From contig NC_017671.1 of NCBI RefSeq assembly GCF_000284595.1, forward strand, positions 3,071,001 through 3,135,000: a stretch of DNA of 64,000 nt, read 5' to 3'. A model generated the notes under the pieces. The model searched no databases. It was given only the letters and a program-made list of their open reading frames with translations, and was not told where the DNA came from. The DNA is from Stenotrophomonas maltophilia D457 (lineage in GTDB: Bacteria; Pseudomonadota; Gammaproteobacteria; Xanthomonadales; Xanthomonadaceae). Positions 25,743 to 34,819 of the stretch are shown in pieces; the stretch's first letter is position 1, and every line of letters begins with the position of its first letter. The position numbers and the translations under genes were made by a program.

Positions 25743-27985
25743 CAGAAGCGCACGGTGGCGGTGGCCATCACCTGGCGCGGCGCGCCGACCTGCATGGTCG
25801 CCAGGCTGCGGGTCGGGTCGGCGGCGTAGGTGCCGTTGGTGTTGATCGAAGACAGGTAGCGCTTGTCGGTCAGGTTGGTCAGGTTCAGCGCCATGGTCAG
25901 GTTCTGCGCCGGGCCCAGCGCGCCGAAGTCATAGGCCACGGAGGCATTGACCAGCCAGTAGCTCGGCACCGACTCGTCGTTGGTATAGGTCACGTAGCGC
26001 TTGCCGACATGGTTGGCCGACAGGCGCATGTCCCAGGGGCCCGGGGTCCAGGCCAGGGTGCTGGCGAACATCCATTCGGGGGTGTCGACGGTCTTCTTGC
26101 CGCGGGTCGGCACCACGCCATTGTTCACGTAGTCGTTGTCGTAGGTGCTGTCATTCCAGGACAGCGCGTTGGACCAGGCCAGGTCCTGCATCGGCTTCAG
26201 CTGCAGTGTCGCCTCGGCGCCGCGGCTGGTCACCGAACCGACGTTGGAGAACAGCGCCGGGCAGCCGAGGATGCCCACGCACTGGGCGATCGCCAGCAGG
26301 CGGTTGTCGAACTTGACGTCGTACACCGCAACCGAGGCTTCATAGCCCTTCCCGTAGCCGCGCCAGCCCAGTTCCAGGGTGCGTGACTGTTCCGGCTTCA
26401 GGTCCTGCGCGCTGGCATCGAACGCCGCCTGCGGCACGTTGAACGGGCTGCCCACGCCCAACGCGTAGGCGGCGATGTTCCTGGCGAACGAACCGAAGAT
26501 CTCGTTGCCTTCGTTGAGCTTGAAGTTGAAACCCGCCTGAGGCAGCAGGCCCTTCTTCGAAGTCAGGCTGCTGTTGTTGGCATAGCTGCCCAGTGGCGTG
26601 CGCACGCGGGTGCGGGTGTGCGGCGACTTCGCACCGATGTCGATGGTCAGCCGGTCATCGAACAGGCGGAAGCGGTCCTGCACGTAGAACTGGCGGGTAA
26701 TGGTGGTGTAGCGCTGGTGCCACACGCGCTGGTCCGGGTTGCGCAGGAAGAAGTCGTCGGTGACCGGGCCGTCGATGTAGTAGAAGTTGCGCTGCACGCT
26801 GTGGCCGTTGTCCTCGTACCAGAGGCCGGCTTCCAGGTCGTGGCCGCCGACGTTCCAGGTGAACGCCGAGGTCACGCCGGTACGGTCGATCGCGTACTCG
26901 GTGGTGCGGATCGAGATCGGAATCTCGCGACCGGTGCCCGGGTTGGACGGATTGGACGGGCTGAACCAGTGGCCCTGGCCACGGTTGCTGTGGTTGTAGA
27001 CGTTGACCTTCAGCCGCATCGACTCGTTCAGGCCGAAATCGCCGGCGATGCTGGACAGGTCATCGTTGCGCAGGCCGTGGCCGGAGTAGTACGCATCCCA
27101 GGGGCTGTTGACGCCGCCCGTGAACCTGCCGCGCGCGGCGGCGACGGCACGATCCCAGTCCGGCGCGTAGTTGTCCCAGTCCCAGCCAAGGCGATCGATC
27201 ATCTCCAGCGACAGGTCCTGGTAGTCCGCCTCGACGCGGCGCGAGGCGTTGAACAGCGCGGTGATCCTGCTGTCCGTTGCGAAATTGTAGGTGGCCTTGC
27301 CGTTGAACTGTTTCAGCTCCTGCGAGCCCTTGCCCTTCCACTTGTCGCCTTCGGAGTACACGCCGGACAGATAGGCCGCAAAGCCCTGGTGCTCACCGGT
27401 CTCCAGGCGCGCATAGCTGCGCCGCGCGCTGTCGCTGCCGAAGCCCTGCGCCAGCACCACGCCGTACTCGGTGGACGGATCGATCGAATAGAACTGGAAC
27501 ACGCCACCGAGGTTGCTGGTGGACGGCGTACCCAGCGCGCCGATGCCGGTGGACACTTCGGCTCCGCCCAGGTTCTCGCTGATCACGGCACGGCTGATGT
27601 GCAGGCCGTTGCTGTTGCCATAGGCCATGTTGCCCAGCGGGATGCCATCGAGCGTGTAGCCCAGGCGGCTCTGGTTGAAGCCACGCAGGCTGATGGTGGT
27701 GGACCATTCGTAGGCGCCGGTGGCATCGGCCGACTCGAAGTGAACGCCCGGCTTGCTGGCCAGCAGCTTCAGTGGGTTCGCACCGGGCGGCAGGATCTTC
27801 ATGTCCTCGGCGGTCACGCGCTGCACCTGGCGGGCTTCACCGCGGCCGATCACCGAGATCGAATCGAGGGTGGTCGCCGACGGTGCGTCGGGGGCGGGGG
27901 CGGTTTCAGCGGCAGCGAGCGACGGCAGCGAAGCACAGACCAGCAGGGCCAGCAGATTGCGGCGAAGCGGAGCGTGGGACGACAT
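25742..27985 (-). CDS. TonB-dependent outer-membrane receptor
   Basis: 747 residues from the ATG at 27985, which has AAGGA ten bases upstream; a GTG at 28006 has no such site. A signal peptide (LRRNLLALLVCASLPSLAAA) is followed by a plug domain (about 45-170: SISVIGRGEARQVQRVTAEDM, EWSTTISLRGFNQSRLGYTL, GIGALGTPSTSNLGGVF) and a 22-strand barrel ending in the outer-membrane signature with terminal Phe (MATATVRF). Coupling to phoD and the Pho-like promoter suggest uptake of a phosphorus-containing compound such as a phosphoester or phytate product; this is inference. It is not an obvious siderophore receptor. Confidence 0.93.
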   Translation of the reverse strand: MSSHAPLRRNLLALLVCASLPSLAAAETAPAPDAPSATTLDSISVIGRGEARQVQRVTAEDMKILPPGANPLKLLASKPGVHFESADATGAYEWSTTISLRGFNQSRLGYTLDGIPLGNMAYGNSNGLHISRAVISENLGGAEVSTGIGALGTPSTSNLGGVFQFYSIDPSTEYGVVLAQGFGSDSARRSYARLETGEHQGFAAYLSGVYSEGDKWKGKGSQELKQFNGKATYNFATDSRITALFNASRRVEADYQDLSLEMIDRLGWDWDNYAPDWDRAVAAARGRFTGGVNSPWDAYYSGHGLRNDDLSSIAGDFGLNESMRLKVNVYNHSNRGQGHWFSPSNPSNPGTGREIPISIRTTEYAIDRTGVTSAFTWNVGGHDLEAGLWYEDNGHSVQRNFYYIDGPVTDDFFLRNPDQRVWHQRYTTITRQFYVQDRFRLFDDRLTIDIGAKSPHTRTRVRTPLGSYANNSSLTSKKGLLPQAGFNFKLNEGNEIFGSFARNIAAYALGVGSPFNVPQAAFDASAQDLKPEQSRTLELGWRGYGKGYEASVAVYDVKFDNRLLAIAQCVGILGCPALFSNVGSVTSRGAEATLQLKPMQDLAWSNALSWNDSTYDNDYVNNGVVPTRGKKTVDTPEWMFASTLAWTPGPWDMRLSANHVGKRYVTYTNDESVPSYWLVNASVAYDFGALGPAQNLTMALNLTNLTDKRYLSSINTNGTYAADPTRSLATMQVGAPRQVMATATVRF

Positions 27986-28048
27986 GGAGGCGGATTCCTT
28001 GGGCACGCTGGACGCCGAAGGGCGGCGTCGAAGAGCAGCAGCGGCGGA

Positions 28049-28082
28049 ATCGTAGAAGCGGCGCGTTACATGTCATTTACAC
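28049..28082 (-). promoter_or_regulatory. Pho-box-like promoter of the TonB receptor-phoD operon
   Basis: On the minus strand GTGTAAATGACATGTAAC (28082-28065) holds two TGTAA units 11 bp apart, the period of PhoB binding sites. A -10-like TACGAT (28054-28049) follows 10 bp later, the spacing found when a Pho box replaces the -35. It is 64 bp before the start codon. Confidence 0.5.
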
Positions 28083-28133
28083 GCCACATGCGGAATCCTT
28101 GCGTTCCGAATGGTTTACCGTCCGGAAGGCGAT

Positions 28134-28152
28134 TGCCGGCCAGCGGCCGGCA
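28134..28152. repeat. Single REP palindrome (GCCGGCC type)
   Basis: TGCCGGCCAGCGGCCGGCA, the GCCGGCC-type palindrome without an intact GTAG head, next to the 3' end of dnaB. Confidence 0.6.
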
Positions 28153-28158
28153 TGGCCG

Positions 28159-29589
28159 TTATTCGAACGAGCCGACCGAATCGTGGGCCAGGTTGTCGAA
28201 GCGGGTGTACTCGCCGAAGAACTTCAGCTTGCACGAGCCGGTCGGGCCACCACGGTGCTTGCCGATGATGATCTCGGCCAGGCCCTTGTCCGGCGAGTTT
28301 TCCTTGTTGTAGTAGTCGTCGCGGTAGATGAACACGATCATGTCCGCGTCCTGCTCGATTGCGCCCGACTCGCGAAGGTCGGCCATCACCGGGCGCTTGT
28401 CGGTACGCGTTTCCAGCGAGCGGTTGAGCTGTGACAGCGCGATCACCGGCACATTCAATTCCTTGGCCAGGCCCTTCAACGAACGCGAGATCTCCGAGAT
28501 TTCGGTCGCGCGGTTTTCGCTGTTGCCGGGCACGCTCATCAGCTGCAGGTAGTCGATCACGATCAGGCCGAGGTCATGCTCGCGCTTGAGGCGGCGGCAC
28601 TTGGAGCGCAGCACTTCCGGCGACACGCCCGGCGTATCGTCGATGAAGATCTTGGTTTCCTTCAGCATCTTGATCGCGCTGGTGACGCGGCTCCAGTCCT
28701 CGTCTTCCAGCTGGCCGGTACGCAGGCGCTGCGCGTTGATGCGGCCATTGGAGGAAATCAGGCGCATCGCCAGCTGCGATGCCGACATTTCCATCGAGAA
28801 CACCGCCACGCCCTTCTTCGACTTGATCGCCGCGTACTCGGCGATGTTCAGCGCGAAGGTGGTCTTGCCCATGGCCGGGCGCGCCGCGAGGATGATCAGA
28901 TCGGTCGGCTGCAGGCCGGCGGTCATCGCATCGAAATCGGTGTACCCGGTCGGCAGGCCGGTGATGTTGCCGCCGTTCTCGAAGCGGTTGCGCAGCTCCT
29001 CGAATGCATCCTTCAGCGCACCGGGCATGGCCACGAAATCGGTGCGACCACGTGCGCCCTGTTCGGCAATGGCGAACACGCTCTTTTCCGCCGAGGCCAG
29101 CAGCTCGCTGCTGTCGCGGCCTTCGGGCTGGAAACCGTCGTTGACGATGTCGGTGCCCACCTGGATCAGCTGGCGCAACACTGCCTTGTCACGCACGATC
29201 TCGGCGTAGGCCACGATGTTGGCAGCCGACGGCGTGGTACTGGCCAGTTCGATCAGGTAGGCGCCGTCGCCCACCAGTTCCATCTTGCCCTGCGACTCGA
29301 ACCACTCGCCCAGGGTCACCGCATCGAACGGACGCTCGCGCTCGGAGAGCTCGCGGATCGCCCGATAGATCATCTGGTGGTCGCGACGGTAGAAGTCGCC
29401 TTCGGTCAGCTGGTCATTGACCCGGTCATACGCTTCGGGCGCCAGCATCAGCCCCCCCAGCACCGCCTGCTCGGCTTCCACCGAATGCGGCGGTACCCGC
29501 AACTGGTCGATGCGCGACTCGTCGCGATCGCGATCGAAGCCATCACCGCGCTCTCTGCGGTTGGAACGGAAGCCGGGACGAGCGGACAT
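28159..29589 (-). CDS. dnaB: Replicative DNA helicase
   Basis: 476 residues from the ATG at 29589; the frame is open further upstream but without family sequence. It unwinds DNA at the fork as a hexamer. An N-terminal domain (about 25-130: VPPHSVEAEQAVLGGLML, FYRRDHQMIYRAIREL) and linker precede the RecA-type domain with Walker A ARPAMGKTTFALN (about residue 218), Walker B-like LGLIVIDYLQLM, and ALSQLNRSLE and GAIEQDADMIVFIYRD. No intein is present. The charged N-terminus (RSNRRERGDGFDRDRDE) is longer than in E. coli and typical of Xanthomonadaceae. Confidence 0.97.
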   Translation of the reverse strand: MSARPGFRSNRRERGDGFDRDRDESRIDQLRVPPHSVEAEQAVLGGLMLAPEAYDRVNDQLTEGDFYRRDHQMIYRAIRELSERERPFDAVTLGEWFESQGKMELVGDGAYLIELASTTPSAANIVAYAEIVRDKAVLRQLIQVGTDIVNDGFQPEGRDSSELLASAEKSVFAIAEQGARGRTDFVAMPGALKDAFEELRNRFENGGNITGLPTGYTDFDAMTAGLQPTDLIILAARPAMGKTTFALNIAEYAAIKSKKGVAVFSMEMSASQLAMRLISSNGRINAQRLRTGQLEDEDWSRVTSAIKMLKETKIFIDDTPGVSPEVLRSKCRRLKREHDLGLIVIDYLQLMSVPGNSENRATEISEISRSLKGLAKELNVPVIALSQLNRSLETRTDKRPVMADLRESGAIEQDADMIVFIYRDDYYNKENSPDKGLAEIIIGKHRGGPTGSCKLKFFGEYTRFDNLAHDSVGSFE

Positions 29590-29792
29590 GCTGCGGTGTT
29601 TCCTGCAAAAGTGGGCCAGACGAGTGTAGGCATGCGCCGACCCCGGCGACCATGGACAAGCCTGTGGATAAGCCGTGGAGAAACGGGGGATATCCGCCGG
29701 CGCCTGGCCAGACTGGCGTGGGGGCGTCGCACTGCCTGCGACAGGCGCCATTGCGGCACCCGAGCGGAGCATTATCGCAGATCAGGCGCCAC

Positions 29793-29880
29793 GGGTCGGA
29801 GCCCGTCGCTGCGCGTCAGGATCCGACCCCGGGGCGTGGTTGGGGTCGGATCCCTCTGCGACGCAGGGAACTCCGACCCC
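29793..29880. repeat. Pair of 39-bp GGGGTC hairpin elements
   Basis: Two adjacent imperfect palindromes, 29793-29830 and 29842-29880, of the pattern GGGGTCGGAKCCC...GGNTCCGACCCC, each with a stem mismatch (GAG on one side, GAT on the other). The same pairs occur at 47343-47430 and 53140-53217. They lie between dnaB and the flavin reductase gene; the rest of the 298-bp gap (29590-29887) shows nothing else I can name. Confidence 0.8.
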
Positions 29881-29887
29881 GCAGGCG

Positions 29888-30448
29888 TCAATCGCCCTTG
29901 ACGTGCACCGCGATCAGCGCCAGGAACCGGTCCACGTAGCCCTGCAGGAACTTCTGCGTGCCCTCGTTGTGGATCGTGCCGTCGGCATCGATCAGGCCCT
30001 CCTTGAAGTGGATGAACGCCTCGGGCTGCCCAAGCACATGCATGTCCAGGAAGGCCAGGGTGTTGCGCAGGTGCTGCTGGGCCACGGCGGTACCGATCTG
30101 GCCGATGGAGGCGCCGATCACCGCCGCCGGCTTGCCGGCAAACGCACTGTCACCGTAGGGACGCGAGCCGATATCGATGGCGTTCTTGAGCACGCCCGGC
30201 ACCGACCGGTTGTATTCGGGGGTGACGAACAGCACCGCGTCGGCGGCGCGCACCTGGTCCTTCAGCCGGGTACCCTGCGCCGGGTACTGCGCGTCGAAGT
30301 CCTGGTCATACAACGGCAGGTCGCCGATCTGCACGTACTGGAAGCGTGCGCGATCACCGGCGATCTTCTCCAGCGCATGGGCCAGCTTGCGGTTGCACGA
30401 GTCCTTGCGCAGGCTGCCGACGAACACGGCGATGGTGGGGACGGACAT
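29888..30448 (-). CDS. NADPH-dependent FMN reductase family protein
   Basis: 186 residues with a flavodoxin-like fold. IAVFVGSLRKDSCNRKLAHAL binds the FMN phosphate, FVTPEYNRSVPGVLKNAIDI is the family core motif and GKPAAVIGASIGQIGTAVAQQHL follows. These enzymes (ChrR/YieF/AzoR group) reduce quinones, chromate or azo compounds by two electrons and limit oxidative stress. Length matches the family. It stands alone between dnaB and asnB, 66 bp downstream of the asnB end on the same strand. The substrate is not inferable. Confidence 0.9.
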   Translation of the reverse strand: MSVPTIAVFVGSLRKDSCNRKLAHALEKIAGDRARFQYVQIGDLPLYDQDFDAQYPAQGTRLKDQVRAADAVLFVTPEYNRSVPGVLKNAIDIGSRPYGDSAFAGKPAAVIGASIGQIGTAVAQQHLRNTLAFLDMHVLGQPEAFIHFKEGLIDADGTIHNEGTQKFLQGYVDRFLALIAVHVKGD

Positions 30449-30514
30449 CGGGACATACTCCTCATGGTGCGGGAGGCCCAGCCTAGTCGCCGGGCCCGTG
30501 CAGGCCGGTGAAGA

Positions 30515-32458
30515 TCAGCCGCCCACAATGCCTGCGCGCACCTGCCGCCAATGCGCCTGCCAGGCCTGGAACATCAGCACGTTCCACAGATGGGTATGCC
30601 ACTTGCGCTGCCCTCCCAGGAACTGCTGCCACAGCGGCTGCACCGCCGCCGCCGACAGCACTCCCTCACGCTCCAGCCGCGCCGGCTGCAGCAGGTCCTC
30701 GGCCCAGGGCCGCAGGTCGCCTTTCAGCCAGTCACTGACCGGCGCGCCGAAACCGCGCTTGGGACGGTGCACCATCGAATGCGGCACGTAACGGCCCAGC
30801 ACGCGCTTGAGCAGCACCTTGCTGGTGGTCTCGCTGCGCTTGAAGCCCAGCGGCAGCGACCAGGCGAACTCGGCCACCCGCCAGTCCAGCAGCGGTGCGC
30901 GCGCCTCCAGGCTGACCGCCATCGAGGTGCGGTCGACCTTGCACAACAGATCGTCCGGCAGGTAGGTCACGAAATCGGCCAGCATCATCGCGTCGGCCGG
31001 CGTACCCGCGCCGTGCAGCGGATCGGCCAGGTCGTAGAAGCTGCCGGCGGCCCGCGCGCCGGTCACCGCCGCGGCCGGGTCGCGCCAGCGCGAGATGCGG
31101 TTGCGGTAGACGTCGCCGATGCCACGCGCACCGGTCTCGGCCAGCAGCGCGGCCAGGCCGCCGGTGCGCGAGGCTTCGCCCTGCCGCTGCGCACGCGCGC
31201 CCATCCAGCGCCGCAGCGGCCCCGGCACGCGGCCGAGCATCTGCCAGTTGCGCAGCGCGCGTACATACCGGGTATAGCCGAAGAACAGCTCATCGCCACC
31301 GTCACCAGACAGCGCCACGGTCACGCCCTGCCGCGCCAGCCGGGCGACCAGCGCGGTCGGCACCTGCGACGCGTCGGCAAAAGGCTCATCGAACATCGCC
31401 GGCAACTGCGGCACCACCGCCAGCGCGTCGGCGCCGCTGACGTACAACTCGGTATGGTCACAGCCCAGGTGGGCCGCCAGCTCCCGGGCCAGCGGCGCCT
31501 CGTCATGTCCCGAATCGGTGAAGCCGATGCTGAAGCTGTGCACCGGCTGCCCGCTCTGGGCCTGCATCAGCGACGCCACCAGTGAGGAATCGGTGCCACC
31601 GGACAGGAATACGCCGACCGGCACGTCGGCCACCATGCGTAGCGCCACCGCGTCGCGCAGCAGCGTGTCCAGCTGTTCCTCGGCGTCCTCGATGCGGCCC
31701 TGGAAGGGTGCGGCCAGCGCCGCCTGCATGCGCGCGCGCGCATCCCAGTACGGCCGCTGTGCCTGTTCCGGACGATGCGCGGATGCGCCGGCAGCGACGG
31801 CCGCCGCGTCCAGGCGCAACACCCGGCCCGGCATCAGCTTGTAGCAGCGCTGGTGGATGCTGTGCGGCGCCGGGATGTAATCCAGCCGCAGCAGCAAGGT
31901 GAGCGCATCGCGGTCGATGTCGTTGTCGAACGCCGGGTGCTGCCAGAGCGCCTTCAGTTCCGAACCGAACACCAGCGTGTCGCCGGCCCAGCCGTAATAC
32001 AGCGGCTTCTTGCCGACGCGGTCGCGGGCCAGCCACAGGCAGCGCTCCTGGCGGTCCCACAGCGCGATGGCGAACATGCCGTTGCAGCGCTGCAGGGTGT
32101 CTTCCACGCCCCATTGCAGGATCGCCGCCAGCAGTACTTCGGTATCGGAATGGCCGCGGAAGGCATGCCCCAGCGGCTCCAGTTCCTCGCGCAGGGCGGC
32201 GAAGTTGTAGACCTCGCCGTTGTAGGCCATCACGTAGCGGCCGTCGGCCGAGGCCATCGGCTGGTGGCCCAGCGGGGACAGGTCGAGGATGCTCAGGCGG
32301 CGATGCGCCAGCGCGATGCCCGCCTCGGCATCGACCCAGCTGCCGCCATCATCGGGCCCGCGGTGGTGCAGCGCCTGGCCCATGGACAGGGCCTGCGCCT
32401 GCAGCGCCTCGGCCGACGCCAGCGGCGCCGGCAACAACATTCCCGCCAATCCACACAT
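30515..32458 (-). CDS. asnB: Asparagine synthase, glutamine-hydrolysing
   Basis: 647 residues. The N-terminal glutaminase domain starts MCGLAGML with the nucleophile Cys2 and contains HRRLSILDLSPLGHQPM and GDTLVFGSELKAL. The synthetase domain has the PP-loop VFLSGGTDSSLVASLM (about residue 263) and SLEARAPLLDWRVAEFAWSLP near the C-terminus. It makes asparagine from aspartate, glutamine and ATP. It is longer than E. coli AsnB (554) and nearer to the group found in polysaccharide or secondary-metabolite clusters, so the acceptor may not be free aspartate. It begins 3 bp after the fused E1 gene, forming a two-gene unit. Confidence 0.92.
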   Translation of the reverse strand: MCGLAGMLLPAPLASAEALQAQALSMGQALHHRGPDDGGSWVDAEAGIALAHRRLSILDLSPLGHQPMASADGRYVMAYNGEVYNFAALREELEPLGHAFRGHSDTEVLLAAILQWGVEDTLQRCNGMFAIALWDRQERCLWLARDRVGKKPLYYGWAGDTLVFGSELKALWQHPAFDNDIDRDALTLLLRLDYIPAPHSIHQRCYKLMPGRVLRLDAAAVAAGASAHRPEQAQRPYWDARARMQAALAAPFQGRIEDAEEQLDTLLRDAVALRMVADVPVGVFLSGGTDSSLVASLMQAQSGQPVHSFSIGFTDSGHDEAPLARELAAHLGCDHTELYVSGADALAVVPQLPAMFDEPFADASQVPTALVARLARQGVTVALSGDGGDELFFGYTRYVRALRNWQMLGRVPGPLRRWMGARAQRQGEASRTGGLAALLAETGARGIGDVYRNRISRWRDPAAAVTGARAAGSFYDLADPLHGAGTPADAMMLADFVTYLPDDLLCKVDRTSMAVSLEARAPLLDWRVAEFAWSLPLGFKRSETTSKVLLKRVLGRYVPHSMVHRPKRGFGAPVSDWLKGDLRPWAEDLLQPARLEREGVLSAAAVQPLWQQFLGGQRKWHTHLWNVLMFQAWQAHWRQVRAGIVGG

Positions 32459-32461
32459 GCA

Positions 32462-34741
32462 TCAGGGTTCCTGCGCCAGGTCGAGGGTGGCGCCAATCAC
32501 CGCATTGTCGCTTGGAAGCCCGAACATTGCTGCCCCCGCCAGTGGCGTGTAGGTGTCGGCACCGCAGACCCGGCGCAACGGCAGATGGCCGAACCCGGCC
32601 TCGACCAGCGCGGTGACCACGCCCTCGCCCACCCCGCCGCTGTGGCGGCCTTCATCCAGCACCAGCACCCGCCGTGCGCTGGCGGCCTGGGCAGCGATGA
32701 AACCGGCGTCCAGCGGTACCAGCCAGCGCAGGTCGACCACCCGCACCTGCCAGCCCAGCTGCTGCTCGATCGCCCGCGATGCGCGCAATGCCATCGGCAC
32801 GCCGTTGCCATAGGTATAGATCACCAGGTCGCCGGCCTCCGGCGCATAGACCCGGCCCTCCCCCGGCACCAGCGACTGGCCCTGTGCGGGGAAGTCGAAC
32901 AGCCACTGGCCATCGCCGGCTTCGTGCAGGTCCTTGCTCATGTACAACGCGATCGGCTCCAGGAACACCGCCACGCGCCCATCCACCCGCGCCAGTGCGG
33001 CCAGCGTGCGCAGCATCATCACCGCATCGTCGCCACGCGACGGGCAGCCCACCACCAGCCCCGGGATGTCGCGCAACGCGGTGATCGAGTTGTCGTTGTG
33101 GAAGTGGCCACCGAAGCCCTTCTGGTACCCCAGCCCGGCCACCCGCACCAGCATCGGGTTGCGGTACTGGTCGTTGGAGAAGAACTGCAGCGAACACGCT
33201 TCGCCGCGCACCTGGTCGATGGCGTTGTGCAGATAGGCCAGGTACTGGATCTCCGGAATCGGCAGCATGCCCAGGTTGGCCAGGCCCTGAGCCATGCCCA
33301 GGATCATGGTCTCGTCCAGCAGGGTGTTGAACACCCGGCGTGGGCCGAAGCGGCGCAGCAGATCCTTGGTGACGGTGTAGACACCGCCCTTCTGTGCGAC
33401 GTCCTCACCGAACAGCAGGCTCTGCGGATACTTCGCCAGCAGTTCCTGCAGGGCATGGTTGATCTGGATCGCGAGGTGGCGTGGCGCCTGCCGTTCGGGC
33501 AACGCCTCCGCACCGCCATACAGCGCTTCACGCGTTCCGGCGGGCACCTCGCGCCGTGCTTCGGCCTGCACCGCAGCCGGCGTATAGGGCGCAAGCGGCT
33601 CCATCACTTCCCGCAGCGACTGCAGCTTCGGCCGTCCTTCGGCATCGGCGGCGGCGGCCATGCAGCGCGCGCGCATCGTCTCGTAGGCCACCTCGATGGC
33701 GGCCGCATCCATCCAGCCCGATTCCATCGCGATCTGTGCCGAGCGCAGCAGCGGATCCTGCGCCTCGGCCGCGCACAGCTCGGGCAACGCGCGCCATTCC
33801 ATCTCGAAGTCGGTGCCGGCGTGCCCCATCAGGCGCGTGGTGCGCAGATGCAGGAAGGTCGGCCGCCGCGTACGCCGGCAGTGCTCCACCGCCGCCTGCA
33901 CCTGCGCATGGCCGGTGGCCAGGTCGAGGCCATCGGCGTAGAAATAGTCCAGCCCGGGCTGACCGCTGAAGCGTTCGGCGATCCAGCCTTCAGGCGTTTT
34001 CACCGAGATGCCCAGGCCATTGTCCTCGCAGACGAACAGGACCGGTGCCGGCAGCTTCTGGTAGGCCGACCACATCGCGGTGTTGAACGCGGTCTGCGCG
34101 GTGGCATGGTTGGCCGAGGCGTCGCCGAACGAGCACAGTACGATGCTGTCGGCCGGAATGGGCAGTTCGTGGCCCAGCCGCTTGCCGCTTTCGAGGGCCA
34201 GCGCGGTGCCCAGCGCTTTCGGAAGATGCGAGGCGATGGTCGAGGTCTGCGGCAGCACCCACAACGGTTTGCTGCCCCACACCTTGTGCCGCCCCCCGCT
34301 GGCCGGGTCATCGGCGCTGGCAGCAAAGGACAGCGCGGCATCGCGCAGCGGGTCGATCCCCGGCACCTGGCGTGAGCGCTCGGCCATGAAGGCACCGGAG
34401 CGATAGTGCAGGAATGCTGGATCCGTATGCCGGCAGGCCCGCGCCAGCAGCGCATTGCCTTCGTGGCCGGATGAACCGATGGTGTAGAAGACCTTGTTCT
34501 GCACGCGCAGCACGCGCGCCATCAGGTCCAGCTGGCGGCTGGCCAGCTGCGAATCGAACAGCTCGCCAAACGCGGCGGCGGTAAGCGTGCTGCCCGGCAG
34601 GATCGGCGCATCCGGCGCCGGGCGCGGGCGCGGGATGCCGCGCCAGCCACGCACCGCGTCGAGGAAATTGGCGTCGCACACGTCGGCGCGGTTGAGCACG
34701 CGCATGCGTGCGGGAATCGGATCTGGAACCACAGCGAACAT
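32462..34741 (-). CDS. Fused alpha-beta thiamine-diphosphate dehydrogenase E1 (2-oxoacid dehydrogenase type)
   Basis: 759 residues joining both E1 subunits of a branched-chain or pyruvate-type dehydrogenase. The alpha part (about 1-390) has FYTIGSSGHEGNALLARA and the ThDP motif starting GDASANHATAQ and ending CEDNGLGIS. The beta part (about 420-759) has LFGEDVAQKGGVYTVTKDL, FNTLLDETMILGMAQGLA and LDEGRHSGGVGEGVV. The ATG at 34741 has GGAGGG upstream. No E2 or E3 gene is adjacent, and the partner is an asparagine synthase instead, so the physiological 2-oxoacid is unclear. Such fused E1 proteins exist in several bacteria as a separate family. Confidence 0.88.
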   Translation of the reverse strand: MFAVVPDPIPARMRVLNRADVCDANFLDAVRGWRGIPRPRPAPDAPILPGSTLTAAAFGELFDSQLASRQLDLMARVLRVQNKVFYTIGSSGHEGNALLARACRHTDPAFLHYRSGAFMAERSRQVPGIDPLRDAALSFAASADDPASGGRHKVWGSKPLWVLPQTSTIASHLPKALGTALALESGKRLGHELPIPADSIVLCSFGDASANHATAQTAFNTAMWSAYQKLPAPVLFVCEDNGLGISVKTPEGWIAERFSGQPGLDYFYADGLDLATGHAQVQAAVEHCRRTRRPTFLHLRTTRLMGHAGTDFEMEWRALPELCAAEAQDPLLRSAQIAMESGWMDAAAIEVAYETMRARCMAAAADAEGRPKLQSLREVMEPLAPYTPAAVQAEARREVPAGTREALYGGAEALPERQAPRHLAIQINHALQELLAKYPQSLLFGEDVAQKGGVYTVTKDLLRRFGPRRVFNTLLDETMILGMAQGLANLGMLPIPEIQYLAYLHNAIDQVRGEACSLQFFSNDQYRNPMLVRVAGLGYQKGFGGHFHNDNSITALRDIPGLVVGCPSRGDDAVMMLRTLAALARVDGRVAVFLEPIALYMSKDLHEAGDGQWLFDFPAQGQSLVPGEGRVYAPEAGDLVIYTYGNGVPMALRASRAIEQQLGWQVRVVDLRWLVPLDAGFIAAQAASARRVLVLDEGRHSGGVGEGVVTALVEAGFGHLPLRRVCGADTYTPLAGAAMFGLPSDNAVIGATLDLAQEP

Positions 34742-34819
34742 CGAACACCCTCCGTGTCGTTGTTGCATTCCGCCCGGCGTTGGCCAGGCGCTACCCTGTG
34801 GGGATCACCTTGGTGAGAG

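Noticed and set aside
29590..29792. Possible small gene or RNA between dnaB and the paired hairpins
   Set aside because: The frames seen have no ribosome-binding site and no recognisable sequence; no RNA structure was evident by eye.
31775..34375. Plus-strand open frame of 866 codons opposite asnB and the fused E1 gene
   Set aside because: Antisense of two enzymes with clear catalytic motifs; Gln/His/Arg-rich composition only.
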